A stretch of DNA of 64,000 nucleotides from Coffea arabica. Its lineage: Eukaryota > Streptophyta > Magnoliopsida > Gentianales > Rubiaceae. Both the position numbers and the translations under genes were made by a program. Location of the stretch: the NCBI RefSeq assembly GCF_036785885.1, contig NC_092317.1, positions 8,620,501-8,684,500 on the forward strand, read 5' to 3'. Below, piece after piece: positions 32,706 through 44,354 of the stretch; within the stretch, counting starts at the first letter, position 1; every line of letters starts with the position of its first letter. The notes beneath the pieces were generated by a model that was not told where the DNA came from, made no database searches, and saw nothing but the letters and a program-made list of their open reading frames with translations.

Positions 32706-34870
32706 TCATTCAATCACCCATGGTTCTTGAACTGGTATCCATTCACATATTTCGCCTTCTTTGAACCACAGACCTGCAGGAGGGACAAACAAGATGAATA
32801 GTGAGGGAATCACTACTGAACACAAGTTATGTTCTTCAAGTTGGTCCATATTCGTATAGGGACTTCTTTCAAGGCAAGTACCATTTCAGATGAAAAAAAA
32901 ATAGAGCTCAAACAGCAAACCATTCATCCTATGTCCATCCTTACAATTTCATTACCAAAAATCACCATTCTGGTTACCATGCCATATGAGACAACTTAAA
33001 CTAGTCTGCTCTCTAACCTATACATTTATGAACTTGTCAGACACAAATTTGTCAGATGCAAAATGCCAGCAGTTTCTATCAAGAGTTATGCATTTGTAAA
33101 CAACATTGGAGAATGAGGGATGGGATAGCCTAGAGCAGCCTATTCATTGTGATGTATTAAGGTTCTCTGACATTAAATGGGCTTGCCATGTGAATGTACA
33201 TGCACAAAGACAGACTGACATCGCATTTGCACCAAAATAGATTATTAAAATGAGATGATAAATGTCAAGATTTCCATAAATTGAAATTCAAATAGGAAGT
33301 ACAAACACATAAGACCAACTTCAAGCCGTATAGAGAATAGCATCCTTGGAGGACTTTGATTTATCCAAATTATCAAACTCATACAAATTTACTTTATCCT
33401 TTATCCAACTTTAATGAATTTCCTTTTATCAAATGATAAATTATGTAAGAAATATCAGAATCATCTAAGCAAATCACATCAATGCATCAAAACTGCATAG
33501 CGTTACCTATTTCACGCTTGCCATTCTCAGGGCTATCACTACCATGAACCACATTCCTGTCCACAAAGATCGCCAAATATTAGTATTGGAGATTGTTGCT
33601 TAGAGAACCCAAAAAAAAAAAAAAGAGTCCATATCTATTCGACATCAAGTTCCAAGCTTATCAGATTAAAGATAGAAAAAACTAGGACCTAACCTTCCTG
33701 TTTGTACAGCCAGATCCCCTCTGATTGTGCCTGGTTCAGCTTGAAGAGGATTTGTAGCTCCTATCAGTTTACGAGCAGATGCAACCACACCAACACCCTC
33801 CCATGCCTAGCCAACAATATAACATTTTTTAAAAATGTTCATAGAATCCCATGATTTCTAGATTTATTTATCTGCAAATTTAACAAGTTGTTTAAGAGGA
33901 TGAAGGCTAAAACAAGGACATACCATACAAACAACAGGACCAGAAGTAATGTAATTGATTAATTTGGGGAAGAATGGCTTCGACTGCAGCTCCTTATAAT
34001 GCTCCTATATCATCATAAAAGTTCATAAAACAAAGAACACAAACTGCTTAGTTTTAAAATTAAAATCCGAAGAACAGTCAAGCTGGAATCTACTATCAAA
34101 ATTGGTCTCAGATTAGGCCAATTACACTTCATTTGTTACAGGCTGCTGCCCAAAAAGGACAAAAAGGAGAAAATTCAAAAAGTCAAACCAAAAGGGCAGA
34201 TCCTAAGTCGGCCTTTCTTGACACATGTAAAGCTTCAGAAAGCAAACCTCAGCCAATTCCTTGGGGCATCGAAAAAGCTTCAACCCTGTTAGCTTAAACC
34301 CTTTTTTCTCAAATCTTGAAATTATCTCCCCAACCTAAATTCAGCCCAAATTTTCCCAAATCAAAAGATCGTGATAAAACTAATAATCAAGAAGTAAACT
34401 TTATAATGAAAGATACAACAAGAAGCTTACAAGACCACGTTGAACACCATCTGGCTTAACCATAATATAAGTCTGCTCGACTTCCTGCACCCAAAATCAA
34501 GGTAAAAATTGTAAAAATTTCTCAACTGGGATCCCCATATTACTCGAAATACTTCTTGTCTTAAAGGTATACAGAAAACTTCAAATAATTGTAGTACCAG
34601 GGAAGCAACTAAGTGAGGAAGGAAAACGTGGGTTTTGCGTGAGTTTTTGGGCGCATGGGGAGAAGATTTGGGGCATGAGAATAGATGGGATGGTGGCTGA
34701 AATGCTGCTAGATTCCGGTGGAGGGTGAGATTGGAGGCTGAGTAGGATAAACTGACTGAATTTCTAGCCGTTAATGAGCTGACCGAAGAAGAAGAAGAAG
34801 AAGGTAGGAAGCATGCAACACGAGGGCTGGGGATGGCTCCTCCCAACGCTACAGCCAAAGTCTCCATCAT
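32706..34870 (-). CDS. NDPK2: nucleoside diphosphate kinase, chloroplast type
   Basis: It transfers the gamma-phosphate between nucleoside triphosphates and diphosphates through a phosphohistidine. Seven exons are read on the minus strand: 34598-34870, 34431-34484, 34248-34334, 33924-34004, 33694-33806, 33507-33556 and 32706-32773. They join to 241 aa with consistent phases and GT-AG borders. Residues 1-91 are Ser/Pro-rich and poor in acidic residues, like a plastid transit peptide. The kinase core begins [18 protein letters not shown] and contains the active-site block [12 protein letters not shown], with the catalytic His at about 207. It ends [19 protein letters not shown]. The core follows Arabidopsis NDPK2 more closely than cytosolic NDPK1, so the plastid isoform is favoured. 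A mitochondrial location (NDPK3 type) cannot be fully excluded. The stop is TGA at 32706-32708. Confidence 0.93.
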
Positions 34871-34969
34871 CTGTTTCCCTGTCCTGAGGTAGCAGCGTAT
34901 AAAATTGAATTGGAGAAAGATGCAATTGCAAATATTCCCTTGGGAGCATAGCCAATATTTTTTTTATCA

Positions 34970-35921
34970 TATTATCAAGGGATGATTTCAAAATCCTCCC
35001 TTGAGGTTTCTAACAACTTCATTGACCTCATTTGAGGTTTGTAAAATTACACTAGGCCCCTCTGAAGTTAAGATTTTGATAACAAAATCAGTCCAAATCA
35101 GAAAAAATATCATTAAAAAAGTACTTTGAAAAAAGAGGTAAAACTCTTATTCCACAAATGCCCTTTATGTTTGTATACAAGTTGTATTGTAAAGGAATAA
35201 AAAATATATTAATAAAAGTGAAGGAAGGTAAATGCAAATAACAAAGAAACAAAAATAAGTAAACTTTCTCTACAAAGTTAAATCAACGACTAGTGCATTG
35301 GATTATAACGGCTATTTTTTTTAGGTCTTTACCATTTTGCATATAAAGGCAACAAGAAACATTAACATGGATCTCATTTTCACTTCAAGTAGCAAAATTT
35401 GGGGCAGAAAAATAGTGATTTTGTGTAGATTTCGCAAGTTGAAGGTGAAGCATAGGTGTAGAAACTATAGCCCTATCAAACTACAAGAGGAAATCATAAA
35501 ATTCACTTGCATACTTTAGCATCAAGAACAAATATTGCAAGTACAATCGCAAGGCAACTATGAAAATTTTTAAGAGTACAAAACATCCAAACAAATTGTT
35601 ATTTGGTGTATCAATCTCTGAGAGTGAACAAATATTTGATACATCAATTGGCAATATTTTGTAATTGCAAGTTATTGTTCATCATTAAAAAGTTTTCTAA
35701 TAGCTATTTTCGTTATTTAGTTACTAACAATTAATTAGTTCCCTAATTACTTAATTGCTAGATGTTAGTTTCCAATAAGACATAATATCTTAGGGCACAT
35801 GAGTAATTTTGCTCTGATAAGACACTATAAGAAAGGTTAGTGTTATTTTGCAAATCTCAAGGGCAGCGAGTGAAATTGTTAGAAACCTCAAGGGAGGTTT
35901 CTGAAATCATCCCTATTATCA
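34970..35921. mobile_element. family G inverted-end element, copy 3, hAT-like
   Basis: The element runs from 34978 to 35913 (936 bp). The left end AGGGATGATTTCAAAATCC, continuing CTTGAGGTTTCTAACAA, is matched inversely at the right by TTGTTAGAAACCTCAAGGG, GGTTTCTGAAATCATCCC. It is flanked by a perfect 8-bp repeat TATTATCA (34970-34977 and 35914-35921). It has no recognisable transposase, so it is non-autonomous. It lies about 100 bases upstream of the NDPK2 start codon and may affect that promoter. Confidence 0.85.
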
Positions 35922-36180
35922 GTTGGTACTCTTTCTCTTTTCTTTTCTTTTTTTTTCCCTCTTTCTATTTTAGGTATTCTTGGGGTTCAAATTGTCTGTA
36001 GCAAATGGGAAGTCAATTATTACCCAAAGATAAAAAAACAAAAAAAAAGTAGCAAGTCAATGGTCATGTATTATTGTACGAGTGATAGGTGGAGAGGGGA
36101 ATTTTCATCCAAATGTTACCAATGGAGCTCTTTATTTAGGTAGTTGATCCATTAAAAAGTAAGATATCTTATACTAATGT

Positions 36181-36450
36181 TTAGGGCAATGGCACAAACA
36201 GTTACTAAATTATTAGGCTTTTTGGTTTTGGTTACTCTAACCAAAAATGATCATTTAACTAATAAAAAAGTAAAATCTTTTTGTCGCCATAACTAGTAAA
36301 TTCTTACATTTTTAGTCACTCAACTAATGAAAATATACACTTTTTGGTCATAAAATGTATGTTTTAATTAGTTGAATTCCCATTTAAATATAGTGACCAA
36401 AGGAGAGAATCCGAAATAGTTTGATGACAATTTGTGCCATTTACTCTAAT
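36181..36450. repeat. inverted-end element (MITE)
   Basis: The left end TTAGGGCAATGGCACAAAC pairs with a right end ATTTGTGCCATTTACTCTAA (complement TTAGAGTAAATGGCACAAAT). The interior is AT-rich and repeats 'TAGTCACTCAACTAAT'-like phrases. No clear flanking repeat. Confidence 0.6.
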
Positions 36451-37377
36451 CTTCGTTTCGGATAAAATGACGATTCAAATTATGACTTTGTGACGCCAAA
36501 TATTAGTATCAAGAATTTCTCATAATGAATACATTCAAGATTGTTTAAAATAAGTTGATTTTACGGATATTTGGAAATGGAAAGATAGTTGAGGTACCTC
36601 ATTCAATTTTGCCATAGCGCAAATATTTGAATTTTGATCACTAAATTAGTCACCTAAAAAAGTATATCGACTTTCTTTTTTTAGAGAATAATAGAATGTA
36701 AAATGAATGTTAATATAGCAGCAATTTGTGAAAGATAAAGATGTGGTTCCAAAATGCGTTGATCACGTAGTTACAAAATTTTCACCTCATAGTGACTTAT
36801 CCACACAAACCCCATGGTCGATGAAAATTGATTAACAATCATAGTTCTATTAAGTTAGGCATACCAAGAGTTGCCAAAAAGACGCTCAATGACATGCGAG
36901 GAAATTTAGCAAATACTTGAAAATGCTTCATCTAATATTTTCTTTTGCATTACATTGCATGAATATGCAATAGGCCAGAGTAGAGAATCTACTGAATAAT
37001 TGGTTCGAAGCTGTGTTGTTCACCGGCAGCGGATGATATGCTAGATTTGCCTAGTCAGACTGAAAAAGAAAGAAGAAAGATGGCTGTTTGTTGGAAGAAT
37101 CAACTACTTCTATCAAGCATCCATCGCAGAAGATCATTTGGCCCTGTTACATTTGAGAAAACTTCACCCGACCACTGCAGTATATTCCTGTTTGATCTTA
37201 TTCTAGTTCGATATTTTAGATTCTCTCGTCTTGGATAGTCAAGAAGTAGTTTGTTTTTTCTTTTTCCTTTTGTGGGAGTGGGGGATGTTCATGTTTAACT
37301 ATTTCATGTAATAACTTAGAAGACAAAGTGATGCACAGTTCATGTTGTCAATAGAACACAAAAGTAATAATAACAGA

Positions 37378-37540
37378 GTAAATTTTTTACGCACTGTTAG
37401 TGTATACACGAACAGATATAGATACATTATCAAATAATCGAATTTCAAATTTAAAATTCACGTTAAGTATAGATGACATATATCCACATCTATTAATATA
37501 AAAAATTCATTACACTGATAGTGGATAAAAACTCAAGGAT
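37378..37540. repeat. short inverted-end element, family S copy 3
   Basis: GCACTGTTAGTGTATACACG at the left and ATTACACTGATAGTGGATAA at the right, with CGAATTTCAAATTTAAAATTC in the middle. It shares core and ends with copies 1, 2 and 4. Confidence 0.5.
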
Positions 37541-37843
37541 CTAGCTCGAAACCAATTGTCTCAATTAAGCTGGACAACAGTTATATGTGTTTTAGCATAA
37601 TGGTTTTTCAGATGACAACTTTTGTTGAAAAAATTTCAACTGGTTTCATCATGCTTTAATCCCTTCTCTTTTTTTTGCTTCTATATATGGAATGCATTTG
37701 ATACACATCTAAAACGTGGGCTTCACAAATTTGATGTTTTTTCTTGATTTATTAAATGAAGATGGCCTCCAAAACTGAGTGGCTGTAATATATTTCCCAA
37801 GTCCACCAGCGGTGGTGTGCTGACAACGAGACTTCCCATAAGA

Positions 37844-37886
37844 TCCCACATCGACGAGAAAGTAACTAATTTCCACCTTTATCTAA
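37844..37886 (+). promoter_or_regulatory. plant U-snRNA promoter: USE and TATA-like box
   Basis: The upstream sequence element TCCCACATCG at 37844-37853 is an exact plant USE core. The TATA-like TTTATCTAA lies at 37878-37886, 24 bases downstream, and the U6 start follows 22 bases later. The spacing between USE and TATA is what pol III-transcribed plant U6 genes use (pol II U-snRNA genes have about one helical turn more). The box deviates from the usual TTTATATA. Confidence 0.85.
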
Positions 37887-37908
37887 TTTTGTCCTCCAAC
37901 AAAGGCCC

Positions 37909-37928
37909 GTCCCTTCGGGGACATCCGA

Positions 37929-37960
<32 letters not shown>

Positions 37961-38010
37961 GGCCCCTGCGCAAGGATGACACGCACAAATCGAGAAATGG
38001 TTCAAATTTT
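37909..38010 (+). ncRNA. U6: U6 spliceosomal snRNA
   Basis: It starts GTCCCTTCGGGGACATCCG, contains the ACAGAGA box (ATACAGAGAAGATTAGCATGG) and the AGC/ISL region (CCCCTGCGCAAGGATGACAC), and ends in CAAATTTTTT, the pol III terminator. The body is 102 nt, the normal plant length. Near the 3' end it reads AAATGGTTCAAAT, where I recall AAATGGTCCAAAT in most plant U6 genes. This is one substitution outside the catalytic core. With a USE and a TATA-like box at the proper spacing, it is probably expressed rather than a retropseudogene. Confidence 0.95.
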
Positions 38011-39056
38011 TTGGGCAATTTTACACATACCCCAACCCAGGTCATTTTACCAAAACACCCACTTTATTTGTTCAGCTTTCCAGACTAGGAGTATTTTCTT
38101 CGGCCCCTTCCAAACTCCTAGTTGGTCTCCATTTTATTCAAATTTTGTTTTCTTTTCAGTCCCATCCCCTGGATTTATAGAATTATTGTGCTATGATACA
38201 TTTAATTTTTGACCGTCAACTTTAGAGTGTGTTGTGTTATTTCTGGACACGATTGTAAGCGTGACATTCTACAGGTTGATTATTTATTTCTTGAATTTAA
38301 TCTAAGATCGATTGAGCAAATCGGCACTTTAATTTTTTTCCGTTCGTTTTAATTCAACTTGCGAAATTAGTGACCAATCCCCTAGTATTCATATTTACAA
38401 ACTGCTAAATATGCTACCTGGTGTTAAATTATTTGTTGGTACTTCTATTTGCAGTTTAATCTTGGTTTCTTGTACTATTATTTCCTTCACCTTGCCTTTT
38501 TAATAGTTCTGTAATTTGTTCTTAGAACCTCTTGTTTCATGTCAAAAGTAGGACATTTACTTTGAGATGGAGAGAATAGTGAAGCACATCTTTACTAGAG
38601 CAAGTTGTTGTTGCAGCCATGTCTGACATGTTAATAAAATTGACATGGCTAAACGAAAAAATAAACTACAATTAGCCAGGGCCATTTTGGCCATCAATGA
38701 ATCAGAAATGTCCCATCTGTACATCAAAACTCAGTCAGTAAGCAGTTCAAACCACCAATACTAGTTTATTTCATCTTTTCATCACCTCAACAGGTCACAC
38801 TAGTTGTCCCTTTCTTTTTCTTTTTTTTTTTTGGTATGGGATAATATTAAGGTCACACACTATTCAGAAGGCTTATTTTCACTCCAAATTCAGTGACTGT
38901 AATCACTGAATCTTGTTGCAGATGATCACTCACTGCTTTTATTAGAAAAGCTCCCAATTCCCACTAACCAGCTGGATTGCTTTATTTTGGCATAGCAACT
39001 TGAATGCAATCTTCATGAGTGGTTAAGTGGAATATGTTGAATTGGGAAGCCATAAT
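38011..39056. other. intergenic between U6 and the GRAS gene
   Basis: No gene seen. The part next to 39056 is probably the 3' untranslated region of the GRAS gene. Confidence 0.45.
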
Positions 39057-40643
39057 TCAGCATTTCCAGCATGAAGTTGCAATGATGGGCTTTGATTTCC
39101 AGCCAAGAACCAAGCAGCCCTTCTCTTCCACAATGGTATAACCTTCACAAGAATTAGTCTTTGCCAACCATTGCTTAGCCTGTGCTATCATCTTGATTGG
39201 CGCAGCCTGAAATCCGGCGCGGCTCATCCTCCTCCTCCACTGATCCACCCTTTCATGCCTTTCGAGCCTAGCAGGCCCCTCACAGCTCACAATGTTCTTG
39301 ATTTCCTCCGCGAAGTAGAACTGCTCCATCTTAGCACGCCTAGTGTCATATTTAGGCAGCAATGCGTCGAGGGAGTCAAAAATTGCAGAGTAGTAATGCA
39401 GTGCTTCCATAAACCTCCCAAGAAAAAATGGTCCATTGTGACTCGAGTCCTGTTCAACAAGAACCAAAACCTTTGGTGAAAGTTCATGAATTATCTGCAA
39501 TACTGAGTTGAGAGCCCCTCTACTCTCTTTCACCACACAATGCAGCTGAAGGATGCTATTAACCACAAGGACTTCACCATCAAGCACCTTAATATCTTGA
39601 GGCTTCAGGTTTTCCAAGTTGCTTTCCACCACTGAAAACTCCAAATTTATTCCAAGACTGCGTGCATAGGCCTCAAGCTCATCTCCTATGACCTGGAAAC
39701 GTTCCACGGACAGGCCAACTGCAGTGATCCTGAGGCGTCGAGGAGGTTGGCCACCACGATTGGCGAGGCTCTGAATCAGCCTACGCCATTGGTGGCCATG
39801 AGGCAAACCAAGGGTCATCCCCAAGTCCACCACGTGGACTAAACACTCTCCCTCAAAGGCTTCCAATATGGAAGAATTCGCAACATAGTGGCCAAACCGT
39901 ATGTACGGGCAAGTTTCATAAACAAGGCATAAAGCCTCTTCCCTTTTATCTGAATTAACATCCATGATATTCATCTTTGGTACAACATAGCCCACTGTCC
40001 CCAGTGGTTGAACCAATGCCAGCCGGTCAGCCAGTCCCTGCACGAAACAGGAGGCCACACGCTGGAAGGAAGATCCAAAAACCAATGCTTTGGCTCGAAG
40101 TTCAGATAATAGGACAGAGGCATGAGTCTTGTCCCTGCAAGCTACAGCTTCAGCACAAGAAATGAGGAGTTGGACTAATTTCATCCCATCTCCGTTATCG
40201 TCTTGATCTTCATTTCCAGCATCCTGATCAGAACCACTGATGGCCTCTTCAACAGCCTCTGCAGCAAGGTACCTTTGAGTGTAAGTCCAAATGTGATCGC
40301 GAAAATGATGCCTCCCGAGGCTGTTAACACTGTTGGTACTACTCGTACGATAAATGCCTCCACTTCCAGAGCTCGAAAAGCTGCTGGAGCGGGAGTAACT
40401 GATAGAACTGTTATCAGTAGAATCAGTACAGTTAACAGTTCTCTTCAGCCTCTTCTGGTCACCAGTCTCATCAGACAATGTAGGAATCCAGAGAAAGGAT
40501 GCATTTTCCAACATTCCCAGAAAAGGCTGGCACATTGGGGAAAATGATGTTCTGAAACCTGGATCAAAAAATCCTGCATCAGACACCTCAAAATTGCACT
40601 CATCATTATATGATTCAGCAGGGTCCAAAACACCAGGGGCCAT
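39057..40643 (-). CDS. GRAS-family transcriptional regulator
   Basis: A plant-specific nuclear regulator. The single exon encodes 528 aa from the ATG at 40643 (MAPGVLDPAESYND). The open frame extends further upstream but without an ATG, and a TATATAA box lies about 75 bases before this ATG. Residues 1-153 are variable, with Ser-rich and acidic stretches (a run like SSFSSSGSGGIYR). The GRAS domain covers about 154-528: the first leucine-rich part (VQLLISCAEAVACRD), the VHIID motif as VHVVD at 269-273, the second leucine-rich part, the PFYRE region (IKNIVSCEGPARLERHER) and a SAW end with GYTIVEEKGCLVLGWK. The N-terminus lacks DELLA and TVHYNP motifs, so it is not a DELLA protein. The subfamily is not assigned. 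Confidence 0.92.
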   Translation of the reverse strand: MAPGVLDPAESYNDECNFEVSDAGFFDPGFRTSFSPMCQPFLGMLENASFLWIPTLSDETGDQKRLKRTVNCTDSTDNSSISYSRSSSFSSSGSGGIYRTSSTNSVNSLGRHHFRDHIWTYTQRYLAAEAVEEAISGSDQDAGNEDQDDNGDGMKLVQLLISCAEAVACRDKTHASVLLSELRAKALVFGSSFQRVASCFVQGLADRLALVQPLGTVGYVVPKMNIMDVNSDKREEALCLVYETCPYIRFGHYVANSSILEAFEGECLVHVVDLGMTLGLPHGHQWRRLIQSLANRGGQPPRRLRITAVGLSVERFQVIGDELEAYARSLGINLEFSVVESNLENLKPQDIKVLDGEVLVVNSILQLHCVVKESRGALNSVLQIIHELSPKVLVLVEQDSSHNGPFFLGRFMEALHYYSAIFDSLDALLPKYDTRRAKMEQFYFAEEIKNIVSCEGPARLERHERVDQWRRRMSRAGFQAAPIKMIAQAKQWLAKTNSCEGYTIVEEKGCLVLGWKSKPIIATSCWKC

Positions 40644-40717
40644 CTTTTTCTTTTCCTTTTTTTTTTTTAATGATAATTTGTGAGGACCTTGAAAGAACCA
40701 TTTAACCACCAGGGCTG

Positions 40718-40726
40718 GTTTATATA
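40718..40726 (-). promoter_or_regulatory. TATA box of the GRAS gene
   Basis: On the minus strand the sequence reads GCTATATAAACC, about 75 bases upstream of the chosen ATG. It supports the start at 40643 rather than the longer open frame. Confidence 0.6.
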
Positions 40727-42639
40727 GCAAGATACAAACTCCCAATTTTTCTTGTTCGTTAAACACAATAAAGTTTGTCAAATACTTTAATGCCAAAAAT
40801 AATATTTAAACGATTTTCTCTATTAAAATACATAGAGCAACTAGAACAAAATGCAATTAAAGTCTGTTTTGTACACCTTCCTAATGTCTTGGAGGTTTAT
40901 ATACTTTGTACTTTGCTACCTTCTAGAATCAGGGTTCGTGATTAATTTATTATATATAAATTTTTGCGACTCGAGGTTTGTGAATCCTGCAATTAAATAT
41001 GATGGCTTTATGAAATAGTAGAAAAGAATGATGGTTCTATTTCTATTGGCTGATGAGTTTTACAATTTGCATGCTTCTTTGTACTTTCTTTATTTCTCTG
41101 TTTTTTCCTTCTTTTTTATTCACTTTTCTGTCCACTCCTCATTTGTTGATGCCCTAAAGTATGATAACAATAGTAACAGTACCACGAATAATTAGAATGA
41201 TTCTCATTATGACGTTAATTAATGATCATTATGATGAAAAAAAAATTGAGTATGATGATAGCATTAGTAACAGTAATTTTGAAGGCCTAATACTTGCAAT
41301 CTGGACAAAGAAAATTTAGTCTCACCTTTTTAGTTTGTATTTGCAGAATTTACATATGTTTCTCTTTTTCCTTGAAATGGAAAACACTTGACAAGATGAT
41401 TAAGCATATTGGTGAGTAGCTCATCATCTGGAAAGTACTCAAGACTTGTTTCTTGAGTTATCAATCCAATCTTACTTTTAGCATTGCTCGAATGCTATGT
41501 ATGAACTCCACAATCTGAGAGAAGCTGACAAATAAAACAATGAACATAAAAAGACTTTTAAAACATCTCATATATGAAAATCAGGGAGGCTAAGAAAATT
41601 GCCATACTACTCTATTAATCATACATCACATCACACCACATTTTTGGCCAAAAAAAAGTACACTGTTCTTCGAGGGAATGCCTAAAATGTAACAAAAGTC
41701 GGCTCTAAATCATACTATTTCATTACAGCACTAAAATATCTGTGCATCTTCTAAACTTAAATCAGTAATTTTTGGTGGAAGGTGGGGGTTTTCTTCATTG
41801 GCAATGAAGCTTTAAACCAATGGAATAAAAGTTTCAACATTGGCTTCAAGAATCGGCATTAAGGATTTTATTCAGCCGGCCCGCATTGGGGAATGAAGTA
41901 ACTAGGAAACATAATTATTATTTTTTCTGGGAATCGCATAGTTACTTCCATTTCTCCTAATTTTATATTCTTTCTTGATTTATAAAATGCAAGGCATCTT
42001 TGTACGGTTTTGGCTTGTAGTATTTGGATATTAGCATCCATCATTAATTCCTGTCGATACAATCTCGGTAGTATATTCTTTTTCAATTCATACTCCAACT
42101 CCCAACAAGAATTCTGTTGTGTAAATTTATGCTTTATACATCTGCTTATAGCAGTCTTCAAAACTGAAGATTTTAAACAGCTTAAGCAATGATTGGTGAA
42201 GATTAAGAAACAAATAACTAAAAAATTACAGGTAAATGTGACCTTTTGCTTTATTTACTATAAAATAGTTGCAAAAAGCTTCATAGTTTCTAGATTGATA
42301 ACAAGAAAACCCTCTTAATTAATGAGTTAATTAATACTGAGTGCATATTGCATGTCAATATCTAGCTCCAACTCAAGTTTACACCACTTGAAGCTTGAAA
42401 TCCCTTGATGGGCTATGAGAAAGATGGCAAGGGCAATCTCTTATTTGTTCATAGAATTTAATTTTGAAGTCCCTCCTGAAGGTTACATTACCTGATCAGC
42501 AAATATTGTGACATTTCTTTAAATTGTAGTACTAATTACTCATCAAGATCCAGCTCAACTCATTTTACTCAATTTTCAAGAGCTTTGATAACTTACCTTA
42601 GAATGGCTGGGGATTTGATCTCGTAAACTTCAAAGAATT

Positions 42640-42765
42640 AATTTTAAATATATTGACAGTGCATACACTGCAAAATTTAGATTTTAAACTCAAATTAGAT
42701 TATAGGTCGTGCATCTAATGATGAAAGTGCATATGCCATCAGTATATTGAAGATTAATCCAATGT
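42640..42765. repeat. short inverted-end element, family S copy 4
   Basis: TATATTGACAGTGCATACAC at the left, with TTTAGATTTTAAACTCAAAT in the core and CCATCAGTATATTGAAGATTAATCC at the right. It is truncated relative to the other copies. Confidence 0.45.
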
Positions 42766-43260
42766 GAGCTAATTATGCTTTCTTTCTTTCTTCAAGTATC
42801 ATTCATAACCGAATTTGACAATGAATCCTTGCTTCCATCTTGTTTAGTGAAAGCCAATTGTCAATTGAAGTAAATTCAAAGGACTCGCAGATGTCAAGAA
42901 TAGAGAGTTCTGACAAATTTCATAATAGAATATTCTATCTTCTACATTTATGCTTACAGGTTAACAAATTTTTCTGCATGTCATTTTGTGATAAGTCTGC
43001 TATTCGATCTTATTTTTTTCTCCCATCCTTTTGTTCTTTTGCAAATTTGATTATTATCAATGTCCAGATGGCACAAGAGTACCCAGCAGATGAATCTGTT
43101 GTTTTATCATAATGCAAGAAAAAACTTACCATGGATTGGAGATGTTTAAGATCATGCACAAGCAAAGGAGCAAGAAAGCCTAATTTTGTTTACCAGCTTT
43201 TGTGATTTGTCTCTCTTTATTTTTATTTTTTTTCTGACATCGAAATAATTCCTCCTCTTC

Positions 43261-43935
43261 AGGGGTGTCTGACCCATGAAACAAAATGCCAATCCGACCT
43301 GTAAAAATCGGATCAATCATTTTATGATCCGCATCTGAATCTGCTAATGCAAATATCTAGATATTGGTATTCACAATATGCAAATCCAATTTAAAATTTC
43401 TTTTAAAAAAAGTTATAAATTCCAAAGATAAGATGAAATATAAATTGTATTAAAGTTTCAAAAATATCATGCAAGTGATTTGTTGGACTTACGTGAGCTT
43501 TTAGTCATTAAAAAAAAAAAAGAGTTTTTAGTCAAAATTAATCTTTTTTTTTTTTGGGTTGCAATATAAAGTAACTTCCATAAATTTTTTTTTTCCTTAT
43601 TTTGATACGAACAAATAAGATTCAATACATTTAAGATTTTTTTAATCCACAAATTATAAGGCAATTTGTTTAAAAACTTAATATCATATGCAAAGAAAAC
43701 TTATTTTGAAAGAGGACATAGATATAAAAATGAAAAATAAGATAAATTAGTGTATTTGATATATAAAAAATACTTTATGGATCGAATATCCGCAGATCAC
43801 AAAAAATATATATATTCGAATCTGACCCGCATAACTTCTTTATTCGGATATGATCCAATTCGCATGTAATCCGACGGATCGGATCGGATCATATCATCGG
43901 GTTTTTCGAGTCGCCGGGTCAGGATGCCCACCCCT
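43261..43935. repeat. hAT-like inverted-end element
   Basis: The left end AGGGGTGTCTGACCC pairs with the right end GGGTCAGGATGCCCACCCCT (complement AGGGGTGGGCATCCTGACCC). An AT-rich interior is bordered by '(GGATCGGATC)'-type and CCGACCTG phrases. The ends look like the AGGGGTG termini of plant hAT elements. No 8-bp flanking repeat is visible, so it is either old or its ends are slightly misjudged. Confidence 0.6.
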
Positions 43936-44354
43936 ACCAGTCCTCTCTCCAATGTTGCCTGTTTGGCATGAACCGTATTCTGCTCCATGCTATTCATCAA
44001 TCAATACCTCCAAATGGGACTGCAAAAACTACAACACAAGCTGGAGGATCTCATGCTAATAGTCAGGTCACAAAAGTAGTTTCCACAAATGCAGAATATT
44101 GATCTTGGATGTCAGTCTATTACAGAATACTGATTTTGCCTGTGTCATGGACAAGGAACTGATTTGGTGCCATACAATTTAGCATTGGCACCTACAATTA
44201 GTGGTTGAGCATCAGCAATGAAAAGCATCACATCAATTTCTAAATCAGCAAGTGTACAGTTACTAGTGTATTACAATAGACTTTTTATCTATACCAAGAA
44301 TGATAGATGTCTCAAATTTTTTTGTAAACCGCCTGCTTTTCTTCATGTGTTATT

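Larger units (their letters stand above)
35922..37843. other. intergenic with two inverted-end elements, no gene seen
   Basis: It includes an element at 36181-36450 and a family S copy at 37378-37540, both listed. The open frame at 37038-37238 has no recognisable product. Confidence 0.45.
40727..44354. other. intergenic, no gene seen
   Basis: AT-rich. It holds the family S copy at 42640-42765 and a hAT-like element at 43261-43935. The short open frames at 41868-42192 (both strands), 42840-43112 and 43467-43664 give no recognisable product. Confidence 0.5.

Noticed and set aside
40644-40796. 51-codon N-terminal extension of the GRAS open frame
   Set aside because: It has no ATG (the frame opens at TTG), runs over the TATA box, and its product is Lys-rich low-complexity sequence.
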